Source of the DNA: Smittium mucronatum
Lineage: Eukaryota > Kickxellomycota > Harpellomycetes > Harpellales > Legeriomycetaceae
DNA: 14,057 nucleotides
NCBI GenBank assembly: GCA_001953115.1
Contig: LSSL01005039.1
Span: 1 to 14,057 of the forward strand
Direction: 5' to 3'
Part shown: piece by piece, positions 1 through 10,640 of the stretch
How positions within the stretch are numbered: the stretch's first letter is position 1
How the letters are laid out: the number at the start of each line of letters is the position of its first letter
The notes under the pieces: generated by a model
What the model was told of the DNA's origin: nothing
The model's input: only the letters and a program-made list of their open reading frames with translations
Database searches by the model: none
Position numbers and translations under genes: made by a program

Positions 1-1
1 C

Positions 2-205
2 GAAAGTCCCCCCCTGGCATTGCTTCAAGTAGGCTGGATGACTGAAGTTACGTGCAGTCAAGAATTACGCTCTTTGTCAATGAAAAATAGTCCATTGAAA
101 TTACTGAACTCCTATTCAGATTCTACTTCTAACAAAATTAATAACACTAGGCTCTTACCCAAACGTGGGATTGATCGACATGACTTTCCTACAAATAGCT
201 GTTAG
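2..205 (+). pseudogene. Partial open frame ending at the LTR-like edge (left copy)
   Basis: The frame is open from the window edge to TAG at 203-205, with no start needed inside the window; a TTG at 20 and an ATG at 38 are possible internal starts. The same frame is open in the right copy on the minus strand from the edge (14057) to the matching TAG. Over the 49 shared codons 35 residues are identical and there is no indel. The best-conserved stretch is the tail, where the motif LLPKRGIDRH is shared and the frame closes with PTNSC. Differences are mostly amino-acid changing: 14 replaced codons against 4 synonymous ones, so there is no sign of selection on a protein since the copies split. It matches no family I know. 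It may be the end of a retrotransposon open frame, or a chance frame in a conserved non-coding leader. Confidence 0.3.
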
Positions 206-452
206 ACACTGAGATTCTTATGACTGTCGAACGCTGGACTTGTGCACTAGACAATGTCTCAGCTGTGCTAAAAAATTTATTCCTCCTGTTTCTAGATGGT
301 CCTTCTCTTGAATCGCATTCCTCCGAATCGCTGTGCGCTGTCTCCACCATTCCCAACCAAGAATAGTACAACTCTGTGTGAAATTTTGGTCTAGTTTACT
401 TCAAAAAGTACACTATTAAGCCCCTAAACCACGGCAAGGTATTTCACTCTTA
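200..452 (-). mobile_element. LTR-like unit, left copy (253 bp)
   Basis: Read on the minus strand, the unit runs from position 452 (TAAGAG, where the right copy has TGAGAG) to GTCTAACA ending at 200. TG...CA ends are typical of long terminal repeats, and CTAACA or TGTTAG ends are common among Copia-type LTRs. Its length of 253 bp equals the right unit (296) minus one 43-bp duplication, so there is no other net indel. The terminal G of the TG is mutated to A here. No TATA box or polyadenylation signal is evident, so the orientation is uncertain. It could be a solo LTR, an LTR with adjoining interior, or a non-LTR repeat whose ends happen to be TG and CA. Confidence 0.45.
392..415. repeat. Imperfect hairpin in the left LTR-like unit
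   Basis: This is a ten-pair inverted repeat with a four-base loop (402-405) and one mismatch (396 against 411). The right copy has the same hairpin in perfect form at 13655-13678. The left mismatch is not compensated, so there is no evidence that the structure is being maintained here. Confidence 0.7.
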
Positions 453-457
453 GGGGT

Positions 458-976
458 ATACTTTAATTACAATATAGGTAAAAATTAATGGATCTTTATA
501 TTTAATTATATAAATAAATGTATTAATATTCATTTTCTTTATTTAAAATTCTATTGGACATTTATAAGTTTCCATTTGATAATAATTACCAATATTTTCC
601 GACAATGTTATTATAAAAATTGGATAAAAATCACACATGTAAGAGATTCATCAATAAAATAACGCATAGACATTAACATATATACTAAATCAGAAAAATT
701 AGTATCAATTATTTTAAAGAATTGGGCTGAATACTTTTTATAATCAATAATTAGTATTAAATTAATTAAATTAAAAATTTCATTTATCTTTATTTTGGTA
801 AATTTTATTAATAAAAATCACCTAAAACAAATTCCAAATAACTAACTTAAAACTGCAAATCCTAATTCATTAATTATCAAACTTAACAACGCTTATATTG
901 TTATTTTTTCAACTCAACGGAAAAAAACTCTATATATAATAGCCATAGCTTCTAAAAATTTATCTATTTTATTATT
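458..976. other. AT-rich stretch, nothing identifiable
   Basis: This joins the left end repeat to the inner inverted repeat. It consists of short A/T words with scattered single C or G. No frame, repeat or structured RNA was found. The change from ordinary composition to AT-rich DNA falls within about ten bases of 457. Confidence 0.7.
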
Positions 977-1303
977 TATATGGTCAAAAGTTTTTATACA
1001 CAAAACTACGTGTTTTTATAAAAAATTAGGCGATTTTATATAAAATATGCGGTTATACTAAAGTTTTATTTTTTTTCCAATATAACCTCTTAAATACCCA
1101 GTATTTATACACAAAAGTAAAAACTCTTTTTGTTTGATAGTTTTTTTAATTTAAATATATGGATGTTTCTTTTTGATTCCATACTACTTTATCTATAAAA
1201 TTAATCGCCAAATCGACATCCAATACTATTTACGGTGATTTAAAGTTTTATTCAATAGATTCCATAATTTAAATGCACCCATATTATCAATCGTAACTAC
1301 TTT
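977..1303 (-). pseudogene. Decayed coding frame on the left arm (unknown family)
   Basis: Read on the minus strand from 1303, this frame gives readable protein interrupted by six stops, all TAA or TAG and none TGA. It aligns with the plus-strand frame at 1370-1636: over the 51 codons of the arm about 28 residues agree, including KEF, YLR, PNFL and LCI. An early piece reads VVTIDNMGAF. Many stops sit where the partner copy also has a stop or where Gln (CAA/CAG) would be one change away, as in an eroded gene. I do not recognise the family; a transposon protein is a guess from the repeated, inverted, decayed setting. Part of the agreement follows automatically from DNA identity, so the choice of frame is only modestly supported. 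Confidence 0.3.
991..1130 (-). repeat. Inner inverted repeat, left arm
   Basis: Aligned base for base, without gaps, to the reverse complement of 1483-1622 (paired positions sum to 2613). By hand count 103 of 140 bases match, about 74%. That is far above the roughly one third expected by chance at this composition. Similarity continues weakly outward to about 970 and, with gaps, inward toward the centre. Mismatches are spread evenly over the three codon positions (10, 13, 14), so the arms diverged neutrally. Transitions are 17 of the 37 mismatches, so this is not pure C-to-T decay. Confidence 0.88.
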
Positions 1304-1482
1304 AGATGTTAATGGGATTTTATTTTAGCTACATACGTTTCAATTAACCCTTTATAAAAAATTTATTAGGAAAGCAGCGAAAATTTATAGCAAATTATCT
1401 GCATTCAGAGAAGCCCCAATTTAGTAAATTTGGAATAATTTATCAATGTATAAATCATTAGATTAAATATATAAGTTGAATA
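1131..1482. other. Central spacer of the inner inverted repeat
   Basis: This 352-bp centre is less AT-rich than most of the block and lies between the arms, with the symmetry axis near 1306. Gapped similarity between its two halves is possible (for example GATTCCAT at 1175-1182 against the reverse complement of ATTTGGAATAA at 1428-1438) but too weak for me to claim. If real, the whole of 970-1640 would be one decayed palindrome with no unique centre. Confidence 0.4.
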
Positions 1483-1636
1483 GAAAGAGTTCATATATTT
1501 GGGTATGAATACGGAATATTTAAGGTATTCTATTGGCTAAAAGAGAGATTTTGTGTATCAGTGCATATTTTGTGGATAATTGCCTAATTTTTTGTAAAAA
1601 CTTGTTTTTTTGTGTATAAACACTTATGATCTTATT
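1370..1636 (+). pseudogene. Decayed coding frame on the right arm (unknown family)
   Basis: Frame of 89 codons with eight in-frame stops, all TAA or TAG. The stretch between stops includes the piece KEFIYLGMNTEYLR, followed by RDFVYQCIFCG, then LPNFL and KLVFLCINTYDLI. The minus-strand frame of the left arm gives matching residues at KEF, NT, YLR, IG, PNFL, LCI and T.D. If TAA/TAG are read as former Gln codons the frame continues well beyond both ends, with no TGA between about 1106 and 1798. It resembles no family I can name. The alternatives are a decayed transposon gene or a non-coding repeat whose frames look alike only because the DNA is alike. Confidence 0.3.
1483..1622 (+). repeat. Inner inverted repeat, right arm
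   Basis: Partner of 991-1130 in opposite orientation, 103/140 identical without gaps. The best-matching segment is the complement of AAAAATTAGG together with the flanking TGTATAAA and AAATATGC words. The arms and spacer together could fold into a long imperfect hairpin. A minus-strand frame of 75 codons (1520-1747) overlaps this arm; its codons are partly mirrored in the left arm too, but the left arm has a stop within it. Confidence 0.88.
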
Positions 1637-4172
1637 TATATCATTTACATGGAATATAAATTTTTTAAATTTTGTAATATTTACTAAAATAAATCTTTTT
1701 TTAATTTTTATATTATAAATATTTTTATTAGCTTTTAGAAATATCAATCCAGTCTCTATTAATATTTCTTTTTGGGATTCCTATTTCTATAACTAGGAAA
1801 GTGATTCAATTTAAAAATTTTAAACTTTTTTTATTTTGGATTTTTCAAAAAATTCATCATATCAGGCCGAGATTATATTAAATAGATTAGATTTGATTTC
1901 TGAAATCTTTTAAAATAATATATACATTTAATAAAAATTAGTTTTTTAAAAAAAAAATTAATACTTGTTCAAATCTGTTTTTTTTAATAAAATTTCAGTG
2001 CAAAATATTATCTTTAAATTTTAAAGCAACGATCTTAGAGGTTAGAGGATTAATAGATAAGTACGAATATCTTTACGTAAAATATTACAAAATAAAATAA
2101 AAACTTGCTTAAAGAAATTTCATATCTTGTATAAATTTGTCATCCTCATAATTTTGGCTAAAAAAATTTAAAAAAATTACTTATAAACCTCTTTATTTAA
2201 TAAAAACATATATTTAAAGGTAAAAATGCAATTCAGGTTATTATAAATGTAGTTTATAGTATTTAATTATATAGTAGATAAATATAGACTCATATAAAAT
2301 TGAGTTCTTAAATTATTATATTTTTGAAAATAAGATTCAAATAATCCTTTTTTTAAATTAATTTATGAAAATAGTATCAATCCATCAAAAAAAATATTTT
2401 ATCTAGTCGGATTTATTTATTTATCATCAATTATGACAACTATAAGTGAAATTATTTTTCTAAATTATATTTAAATTGAATATTCTACGCAGCTATGAAT
2501 TTTATTTTTAGTCATTATTTACATAATAAATTGTAAATTAGATCTTTAAAAATATTTAAATTTTTTATATTCTTGGTTCTATTTTAAAATATTACTAAAA
2601 ATAACTGCAAGAATATATTAATATGTAAACATGAGTATCAGTATCAAAATTAATAGCCAAAACATAATTGTATTTATCATAAATATAAATTAAAAATTCA
2701 ATTATTTTAGAAATTTGAGATAGATTTGTGTTTTATTAATAATTTATTATTTTCCTAATTCTAATAGCCTTTTTTGAAAATTTTAATTTTTTTATGAAAA
2801 ATTACAATTACTGTCGGGTATAATAAAGATATTTGGCAAACTTAAAATAATTTTATGATAGTCTTATTTTAAAATTTCATCTATTCTTTATACAATCAGG
2901 AAATTTTTTAAAATCTTAAAAAAGAAAATTTGGGCTCCCTGCTTATATAAATATATATTCAAAAAAAATTTATTAGACTTCAAGAACTTTCTAATGAAAA
3001 TTTAATTTGGCGTAAAATCACAACTTGAAATTATCTAATAATATGATATTTTAAAAAACCAGTCTAATAAAAAATTTATGAGAATTAGAAATGTGAAATT
3101 TTTTATAGACTTTAAATTTACTTTAAAATCGATAGTACAAGCTAAATATTATCCTTCTGCGCTAAAAAATTATTTCTTGAAGTTTAAAATCGCTGAATAT
3201 TGAAATAATAAACAATAGAATTTTTAATTATTAAATATTCCTCAAATTTAGATTTATTTTCTTATTATATCAGGAAAATTTGTATTAAATTTAGGAGTAT
3301 GAATACTAATTTTTTAAATTTAGAAAAATATAGCAATAAAACTTCCCCATTTGAACTTATATTTATTTGATAAATCCAATTTAGTTATATTATAGCCAAA
3401 AAACTATATCTTCATTAAATTCATCCGTGCATTTTTGGTTTTATTGCTTTTTTTTTCTGAAGCTAGAAATAATAAATACGTAATTTAATAAAAGCAAATG
3501 GCACATTTTAAATATAAAATTGTAACTCATCTCTAATTATTGTATCTTATTAGTATGTTATAATATTAATTATCATAATTTGAAGATATGTGATATATTT
3601 TAATTCTTTTAAAACTATAATTTTTAATAATTATTTTAAAAAATTCAAACTATTTTTAATAAATTGTTAAAATTTTAAAAAATAACATTTTCTGAATCCA
3701 TTGAGCAAAATATCCAATGCATGATTTCATGACAGAACTATCAGTATATATACCTTTTAAATATTTAATTGTAATAAAATGGCACTTTGTTTTGAAATTT
3801 TTTTTGATTATTGAATAAAAATATCTTATTTCTTTAATATTTATATTAGAATTATTTTTATGAAGAATATAAGCTCATTGAAATAAAAACCTCTTTTTTT
3901 GAGTTATTTTTTAGAAAAAAACTTTAAATTACAATTTTTATCCTTCTATTATTTATTTTATTTTTTATTTAAAAATTAGAATCCATTTTTATCCAGATAG
4001 TGCTATTCTAAACTAAATTAATAGTTTTTTTACAATAATTTTCTTCTTTTTTTTCATCCAATATTTATTTTCATTTTTCAAAATATTTACAGTTTCCATC
4101 CGTATAACTAATTTAATATTCAATATAATACAGCTTTGTCTATTTTAAATTTTACATCGTATATATAGATAA
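1637..4172. other. AT-rich desert, nothing identifiable
   Basis: About 2.5 kb of low-complexity A/T sequence with no frame of 60 codons apart from the end of the antisense frame overlapping the inner repeat. Slightly more complex patches (for example 3120-3195) show no motif, repeat partner or RNA fold that I could find. An 18-base word at 3883-3900 recurs at 10796-10813. Confidence 0.65.
3883..3900 (+). repeat. 18-base word, copy 1
   Basis: The 18-mer ATAAAAACCTC followed by T7 occurs here and, identical and in the same direction, at 10796-10813. At this base composition an 18-base match somewhere in 13 kb is close to what chance allows, so shared origin is uncertain. Confidence 0.35.
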
Positions 4173-4204
4173 CCCCCCCCCCACCACCACCACCACAGCC
4201 ACCA
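4173..4204 (+). repeat. C10 followed by (CCA)n microsatellite
   Basis: Ten consecutive C at 4173-4182 run into five CCA units (4181-4195) and then a degenerate CAGCCACC. It is an abrupt GC-rich island in about 80% AT surroundings. The opposite strand carries a G10 run next to repeated TGG, which could form a G-quadruplex. It is not part of a reading frame: the frame reading Pro then Thr stops shortly after at TAA. Confidence 0.95.
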
Positions 4205-6490
4205 ATAGGAATTAATCATATTATTTATTCGGAGAGATTGGCTTTTTATATTATTTTTTTCTATTTTAAAGTCCAATTAAATCATTACTTCAAAAATTTT
4301 ATTTTAGGTTTCAAACTAAAAACCAATCAATCATCTAAATCTGATAAAAATTTTAATTAAACTTTCAAGTTTAAAAATAAATAGGAAATAGATATCATAA
4401 TTAAATTTTTTTTAAATTTTTTATAAGAAAAATTCGTTGATATGAATAATTTTTCTTCTCAAAAGATTATTCAATTTTTATTCAAGTTAAGTTCCTCAAT
4501 CTATGACATCTCGTATTAAGGTAAGTAAAATTAAATTGGAATTAAAATCAAGTTTTCAAAAAATTACGATTTTACCCTAAAAATTTAGTCAGTTTTTTAT
4601 AAAACATTGGATTGGATAGCATTGGCAATTTATAGGAACAATTTTAGTGGGAAAAATTACTTGGTAAACCATAATTATAGTTAATATTTTAAAGAAATAT
4701 TTTTTATGTATCCTTGCATTTTTTACAAATAAATTATTATTTTTAGGTTAAAAAAACTGATTTTGAGGTTAAAATTACAAAACTCAATAACTATAATAAT
4801 TTTTATATGGAATAACCGAATAAATATTATTCAAATATTAATGATGATTTAATAGATTATTAAAAGCGCATCAACCTATAATAATAAATCTATAATAATA
4901 TTAATAGCTGGGATTAAGACCAGATATAGATATTTTTTATGCAAAAAATTTTGAATTTTAAAAATTATAAAATATAAATTTTGTTTTGAGGTAACTCTTA
5001 GTTTTAAAAAATCTTGGAGTAATTAAAACATAATTACATGAAATATTAAATTTATTTTAAATTAAGTTTTTGTTTAAAAACTAAACTCATATTTAAATGA
5101 GCTAAATCAATAGAACCAACCAGTTACAAATTTCAATAATTAGTTGATTTTTAAATGGTTTTATAAATTTATTCTTTACCGAAAATAATCAATACTAAGA
5201 ATCGGAATCCCCGGAAAAAAAAGAACATCATAAAATATATAAAATATTTAATTAATTTTTTATATATTTACTTCTAAAAAATCAATTTTGAAAAAATTTT
5301 AGAGAAAATTTAATATTAAATTTAAACAAATTTGTTTTTCAAGAATAATTCTCAGACATAAGATTGGGTTTAATGATGTTTAAAGATTTAAAAAAAATTT
5401 AAAATTTTTTTTATCAAATTCTGGTCAATAATTATACTTTATTAAAAAAAACACAATATATTTGTTCATAACTAAAATAAATCAAAAATCAAAATTTTCA
5501 ATTATAATAAATTTTGGAAATGAAAATTTTATGTTTTAAGAATAATCGACACATATCTGATTAAAGTATAAAATATTAAAAATAAAAACAGTATAATTTA
5601 TCTTACAATTTTTTCAATATATTTAATCAATCTTATATATTCTATAGATGAAAATTATTAATTAAACTTTAATAATAACTATGAATTTAGCATGGAATTC
5701 ATTCATTATTTTTTATGTCAATAATAATATAAGATTTATTGTTTTTTAATTTTTTTTAAATGAATACTTTATATTTGATTATTTTAAATGTTATTAATTT
5801 TTCATTTAATGAATTAACCTTAAATCATATGTAGTAAATTTTTTTTTTATGATGTCATTATTCATGTAAAAAAAAATCAATTTTTCTGCTAATAATTTGT
5901 TTTTTCAAAAATCAAAAAAATCTTTAAACATGATTATTTCTAAACTATTTTAATTATTTTTTTTAACTATTCAATTTAAAAAATTAAATAAATCATATTA
6001 AGTTTAAATTTCAATAATTTGACTTCTTTTAATCCATTTGTTTTTTTCTCTTTATATATATCTTCATACCTTGCATTTTAAAACTCGCTTTATGTTAACA
6101 TGAATTTTTTAAATTCTATATCAAGAATCAAATATTTGAGGTGCTAATGATCGATATTTGCTAATTTTTTTAAGTAAAATTTTAAAAATTAGACTATAAT
6201 TGAATTAAATTTTATTTTAGATAAACTAAATTAATTCTTTTTTTCGAAATATTGAATCTATTGCTAAATTTTAGTGAGTATTTCATTAATCATTTTTTTA
6301 TGTTTAAAAAAATATATAAAGATGAAAATAATTATATATATATATAATACCGTTATTTTTTAGGAATATTTTACTTATAATTTTTTTTTACAATTTAATA
6401 AATTATAGTTCTATTATAAAAAAAAAATTATTTGGTAATATGATAAATATATAGTATATAATCTGAAATTAATTTAATCAAGATTTAATA
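4205..6490. other. AT-rich desert, nothing identifiable
   Basis: About 2.3 kb without a frame of 60 codons. A short open stretch ending in a good splice-donor-like GTAAGT (4521-4526) was examined and rejected. The TA run at 6333-6346 (seven units) is the only clear microsatellite. Confidence 0.65.
6333..6346. repeat. (TA)7 microsatellite
   Basis: Seven uninterrupted TA units. Shorter TA runs lie at 6635-6646 (six units) and 9903-9912 (five units). These are common in DNA of this composition and carry no further information. Confidence 0.8.
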
Positions 6491-6522
6491 ATATCAATAT
6501 CAATATCAATATCAATATCAAT
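6491..6522 (+). repeat. (ATATCA)5 microsatellite
   Basis: Five perfect ATATCA units (6491-6520) plus two further matching bases. It is uninterrupted, so it is young or length-variable. A two-unit version of the same hexamer appears near 10710-10725. Confidence 0.95.
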
Positions 6523-6710
6523 GCTAAATATAATGATTTTAAAACATATTCCAGCAAATATTAATTGTGCTATTATGTTTTCAAAATTACTGATGTTTAA
6601 CATGGATGCTATCCGAGTTCTACTATTTTATATGTATATATATATAAATAATAAGAAATAAACTACGAAAGTAATGAAGCTAATTTTATCTGAGAGTTTA
6701 TAAAACATGG

Positions 6711-6729
6711 AAATTAAATTAAATTAAAT
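6711..6729 (+). repeat. (AAATT)3.8 tandem repeat
   Basis: Nearly four perfect AAATT units. A simple pentamer repeat. Confidence 0.8.
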
Positions 6730-7830
6730 CCCAGTTTATAAAGTTTCAATTTAGTTAAATACAAATATTTAATTAATTTTATGAGTGAATTTTCGAATAA
6801 ATTTATATGTTCTGGTAGGATGTTTATTCTTATTGTTTTTAAAAAAAATTAACAAAAGTCTAAATTTGAGATGATAATTAGTTAATCTAATATGTTTTTT
6901 AAACAATACTCCTAAACTCGATTTTAATATTAGAAGGCTGTTATAAAAAATAATAATGAAAAAATTACCTAAAAACTAAAATATACTGTTCAATGATTTT
7001 TTTTAATTCCGTCTTAGGAAAATAAGATTTATTTTATCGAAGAATTTTAAAACTAACTATTTTTTTTTCGTTTTATTCCAAACTATTATCGACTTATACT
7101 TTAATTTTAACATTTTTAATGTAAATTTGATAACCAATTTGTATCTATTTACAAGTGATTCGATTTTATTGCAAATTTTTTGTGAATAATTATCAAATAG
7201 AAGGATTAAAACGATGATATTAAATAAAATTAAATAAAACTCTAAAAAAACTTACATAAAACAATTGAATAAAATTTTCCTTGATGATTAATATTTAATT
7301 CCAGGCATAATAACTAATTAATATATTAACCAAATAGATTTATAGAAAAAATAAAAGTAATATGACGGATCAAATTTACAAAATTATATTGGTGATTTTA
7401 AAAAATAAACCCATTCTTTTTATAATGTATCCTATTATATCATTATAATTATTTCTGCGCACATATAAAAATTGTATTAAATAAATTTGAAAATTTTTAA
7501 ATATCAAAAAAAAAACTACTAATAACTTATGTATGAAAATCTTATAAAATTTATAACTACTCAATTTAGAATATTTTTCAACTTTATTATTTAAATTTTA
7601 ATAAGAACTGTAAGATCACAAAAGATTATTTTTATTAATTATATGATTATAAAATAAACAATTTTTCATAGTGCTTTTTACTTTTATATCTTATTTTTAT
7701 AATTAAATTTGAAAAGCTCTACTCCCGAATTTCAAATATGTATCTTTGAGATTATTTTAGGTTTTATATATCTTAATTATATAAATTAAAACAAAATTAC
7801 GTCTTTACGAATATTTATAAATATTATTAA

Positions 7831-7846
7831 AAATTCAATTGAATTT
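7831..7846. repeat. Perfect 16-base palindrome
   Basis: AAATTCAATTGAATTT is its own reverse complement. A similar mirrored pair with a nine-base stem around one central base lies at 7882-7900, only 35 bases on. Both are made almost wholly of A/T and could be chance. Confidence 0.6.
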
Positions 7847-8387
7847 AATTCACAATTAGTTTTTATCGTCAGAATGGGATATAACATTTTAAAAATGTTA
7901 ATTTAGCCTTAAATCAACATAATTTTTTTTTCATTTAAAAATTTAATACATTAGCTATCAGGATTGTTTCATTTAAAAAAATAGGTCCTAGTTATGAAAT
8001 TATACTAATAAGGTCTGAGAAAATTCTTTTTTTTAAAAAAGTATTTTCTAAAATATTTATTTTAAAGATTTTATTGAGAAATGAATAAAATATTTTTAAA
8101 ACTTTTAAACAATTAAAAAAATCAAAAAAGTGCTGGGAGTATTCCAAACTAAGAGAAAGATGTTTTTTTACCAAAAATTAAAAAAAATTGGGAATTATTA
8201 ACATTTAGTTTTATAATTTCTACTTTAAATAGAAGTTAAATTAGCTTTTATAATTAAATTATCTTTTTTCATCGTAAAAAATTATAATTTGCGACGGAAA
8301 AAGTCAAATTTAAAAAATTTAAAAATGAAATATCTTTGGTAAAAGCAGAATCCATTTTTAAACTTTTTTTAATAAATTTTTGAAAAA

Positions 8388-8507
8388 GAAATATATTTTT
8401 TGAAAGAATTAAATGCTTTCTCCAAAGAAATTGCTTCTGATAAGAAATATATTCTTTGAAAGAATTAAATGCTTTCTCCAAAGAAATTGCTTCTGATAAG
8501 AAATATT
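8388..8507 (+). repeat. 56-bp tandem duplication
   Basis: Unit 1 is 8388-8443 and unit 2 is 8444-8499; they differ at a single base (T against C in the ATTTTTTG / ATTCTTTG segment). The first eight bases of a third unit follow (8500-8507). The unit length is not a multiple of three, so the antisense 70-codon frame across it (8269-8481) reads the two units in different frames. The duplication is therefore not preserving a protein. It is recent relative to the other decayed structures here. Confidence 0.97.
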
Positions 8508-10640
8508 TATGAAAATAAAGTCAAATTTTATATTATTTCATGAAAAATTAGATAAAAAAATTTATCATTTTATTTAGTATATTTTTTTTCATAAAATAAA
8601 TATTTTTATATATCTAAACATTTAGAAAAGCCTAAATAATGAATTCATTAAAATTAATTATCAATTAGCACATTAATATCCCCCAATAAATTATAATTTG
8701 AAATTTGTAACTTTTAGATAATTTATCAAGCTAAATTCGTTATTAAACTGATTTTTAGATTTAAATTAATAATATTTTATTAATTTAAATAATATACGCT
8801 GAGATATAAAATATAAATTAATGAGATTTTTTATATAAATATAATTTAAAAGAGCGATTAAAAATTATTCTTATTGGCTATTAGAGTCGTTAATAAACCA
8901 GAGATTTTTATTTTTTCTAATTCTACGGGTAAAAACTATTAATTTTTTCAATATTTTTTTATTTAAATTTTAAAAGAATTTTTTTATCTTTGAGCTTTAA
9001 AAATACTTTCTGAAAATCTACAATTGGCTTTTGTATAAATAAGAGATTAAATATTCTTGAAATTACTATAGGACTGCAGATTTTTTTTATTAATCGAAGT
9101 TGATTTTTGAGCATACTTCTTTTTAAAAAAAATTTATATGAAAATAAATCTAAAACTAATTTCTTAAAATTTATTATTTTCATACGCTTATATAAAATAA
9201 AAATGAAGAGTTTTAAATTTTCAAATTTTGATGTGTATGATATTTTATAAAATTCCTAATATACGATCTCAAGCAGAGTTTTAATTTTAATTATCTTTAT
9301 CTTGTCGATTTATTATTATATTGATAATACTAAAATAATAGCTATAAATAAAAAAAAATTCTTATTCATATTCTGAGGTATTTTTGTATTTTTTTATTTT
9401 CATAAACTATCATGATCCAAATTTATGCATATAAAATTTTTAAAAAAATAACCGAAAAATTTTAGAGCGCATAATAATTTTTTATATTTTGAAAAAAAAA
9501 CTTTTAATAAAAATTTCTATTAAAATCTTTTTTAACACCAGCAATATGAAATAATTTAATTTTTATAATTCGAAAAATTATCTAAAATTGAATAAGATTA
9601 GGTATATCTGCATATTTTACAATAATTATTATAAGAATAGCAAAGTAATGTTCAAATGTATAATAAAATCTAAATACAAATGATAAAATGATAACCCGAA
9701 CTCATCTTTTAATATTCAATAAATTCAATAAATAAAAAAATTCATCAATTTTTCTTCTTTTTAAAAATTACAATCAATCGATTAACACCTAAATATATAA
9801 AAAATTAATAAATAATGAGCATTATTGCGAGTAGTTTGATATTTTATCACTATATATAAATATAAGTAATTCCAATATCATCTCCAACTAATAAAAATTA
9901 TGTATATATATATTATTTACGCCACTTTATTCCAGTTCTGGCTAGTTCAAAAAAAATTAATGATATTAATGTGTCTATAAAATAATTTATTGAGAATTTG
10001 ATTTAAATTCTGGTGTATTATTTTTAAAAATTAAATTTAAAAGATCTACTGTAAAATATGCTAAGGTACCTAAAAAAACAATTTGTTTTTTCCCTTGAAA
10101 ATATAAAGGGGTACATTTTTATATTATTTTTTGTATACAATACAAATCTGCAAAAAAATAAACAATTTTTTTTAATAATGAGCCCTACCTTATTTCTGTT
10201 ATATCAACATAATTATCGCTGGCCTAAAATAAAAAATTATAAACTTTAATAGCAGTATTTGATGATAGTAGATAAACTCGAAATTTAAAATTTATTTTTA
10301 TCACCAAGAAGTTTTCAAGATATTTTAACTTAAAAATATTTTAGTTGACATTATCAGCTTTATTAAAAATATTAAATTGCACTTTTTATATTCCAATAAC
10401 TGCAGAATTAAATCAAAAATGGAGAATTTTAATCCATAGAATAAAATTAATTTTTTTATTAAATTATTTTTATGCCCGATAAAATCTTTGAAATTTTAGT
10501 TCTAAAATTTATCGAATAGTAAATTTGATTTTTAATATGATATTTTCAATTTTAGCACTTAAAATTTTGTTTTTAAATGCTTTTTTTTCAATAGTAAAAC
10601 CCAAAAAAAAGTCTTTATATTTGAAAAATCGATGTATTGC
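8508..10640. other. AT-rich desert, nothing identifiable
   Basis: About 2.1 kb. The longest frames are 74 codons antisense (8959-9183) and 63 codons sense (10058-10249), both dominated by Phe, Lys, Ile and Leu, with no motif and no ribosome-binding or Kozak context that stands out. A 9-bp ATTCAATAA duplication lies at 9714-9731. I see no gene. Confidence 0.65.

Larger units (their letters stand above)
1..457 (-). repeat. Left copy of the inverted end repeat
   Basis: Positions 56 to about 457 align as reverse complement with 14057 down to about 13612. The 147 bases at 56-202 align without gaps, with 21 differences by hand count (about 86% identity). The unit at 200-452 is about 91-92% identical to its partner outside a duplicated 43-mer. 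Bases 1-55 have no partner because the right copy runs off the window. Base composition is ordinary, unlike the interior, and similarity fades at about 453-460, where the AT-rich DNA starts. The seven-C run at 8-14 lies in the unpaired part. The strand is given relative to the right copy and is a convention. This is a dispersed repeat, probably part of a retrotransposon; the family is not recognised. Confidence 0.93.
6523..8387. other. AT-rich desert, nothing identifiable
   Basis: About 1.9 kb holding only short antisense frames of about 60 codons made of Phe, Ile, Lys and Asn, as expected from A/T runs. It also contains a perfect 16-base palindrome (7831-7846) and a nine-pair near-palindrome (7882-7900). 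No gene signal. Confidence 0.65.

Noticed and set aside
1520..1747. 75-codon antisense frame, the longest in the window.
   Set aside because: It overlaps the inner repeat arm, and the equivalent frame in the left arm is broken. Substitutions between arms show no codon-position bias, so there is no evidence of a live gene.
4503..4526. ATG followed by six codons and a strong splice donor GTAAGT, suggestive of a short first exon.
   Set aside because: No downstream acceptor opens a convincing second exon in any frame; donor-like words are expected by chance over 13 kb.
8269..8481. 70-codon antisense frame with repeated peptide.
   Set aside because: The repeat is a 56-bp DNA duplication that is not a multiple of three, so the two units are read in different frames; composition is that of A/T runs.
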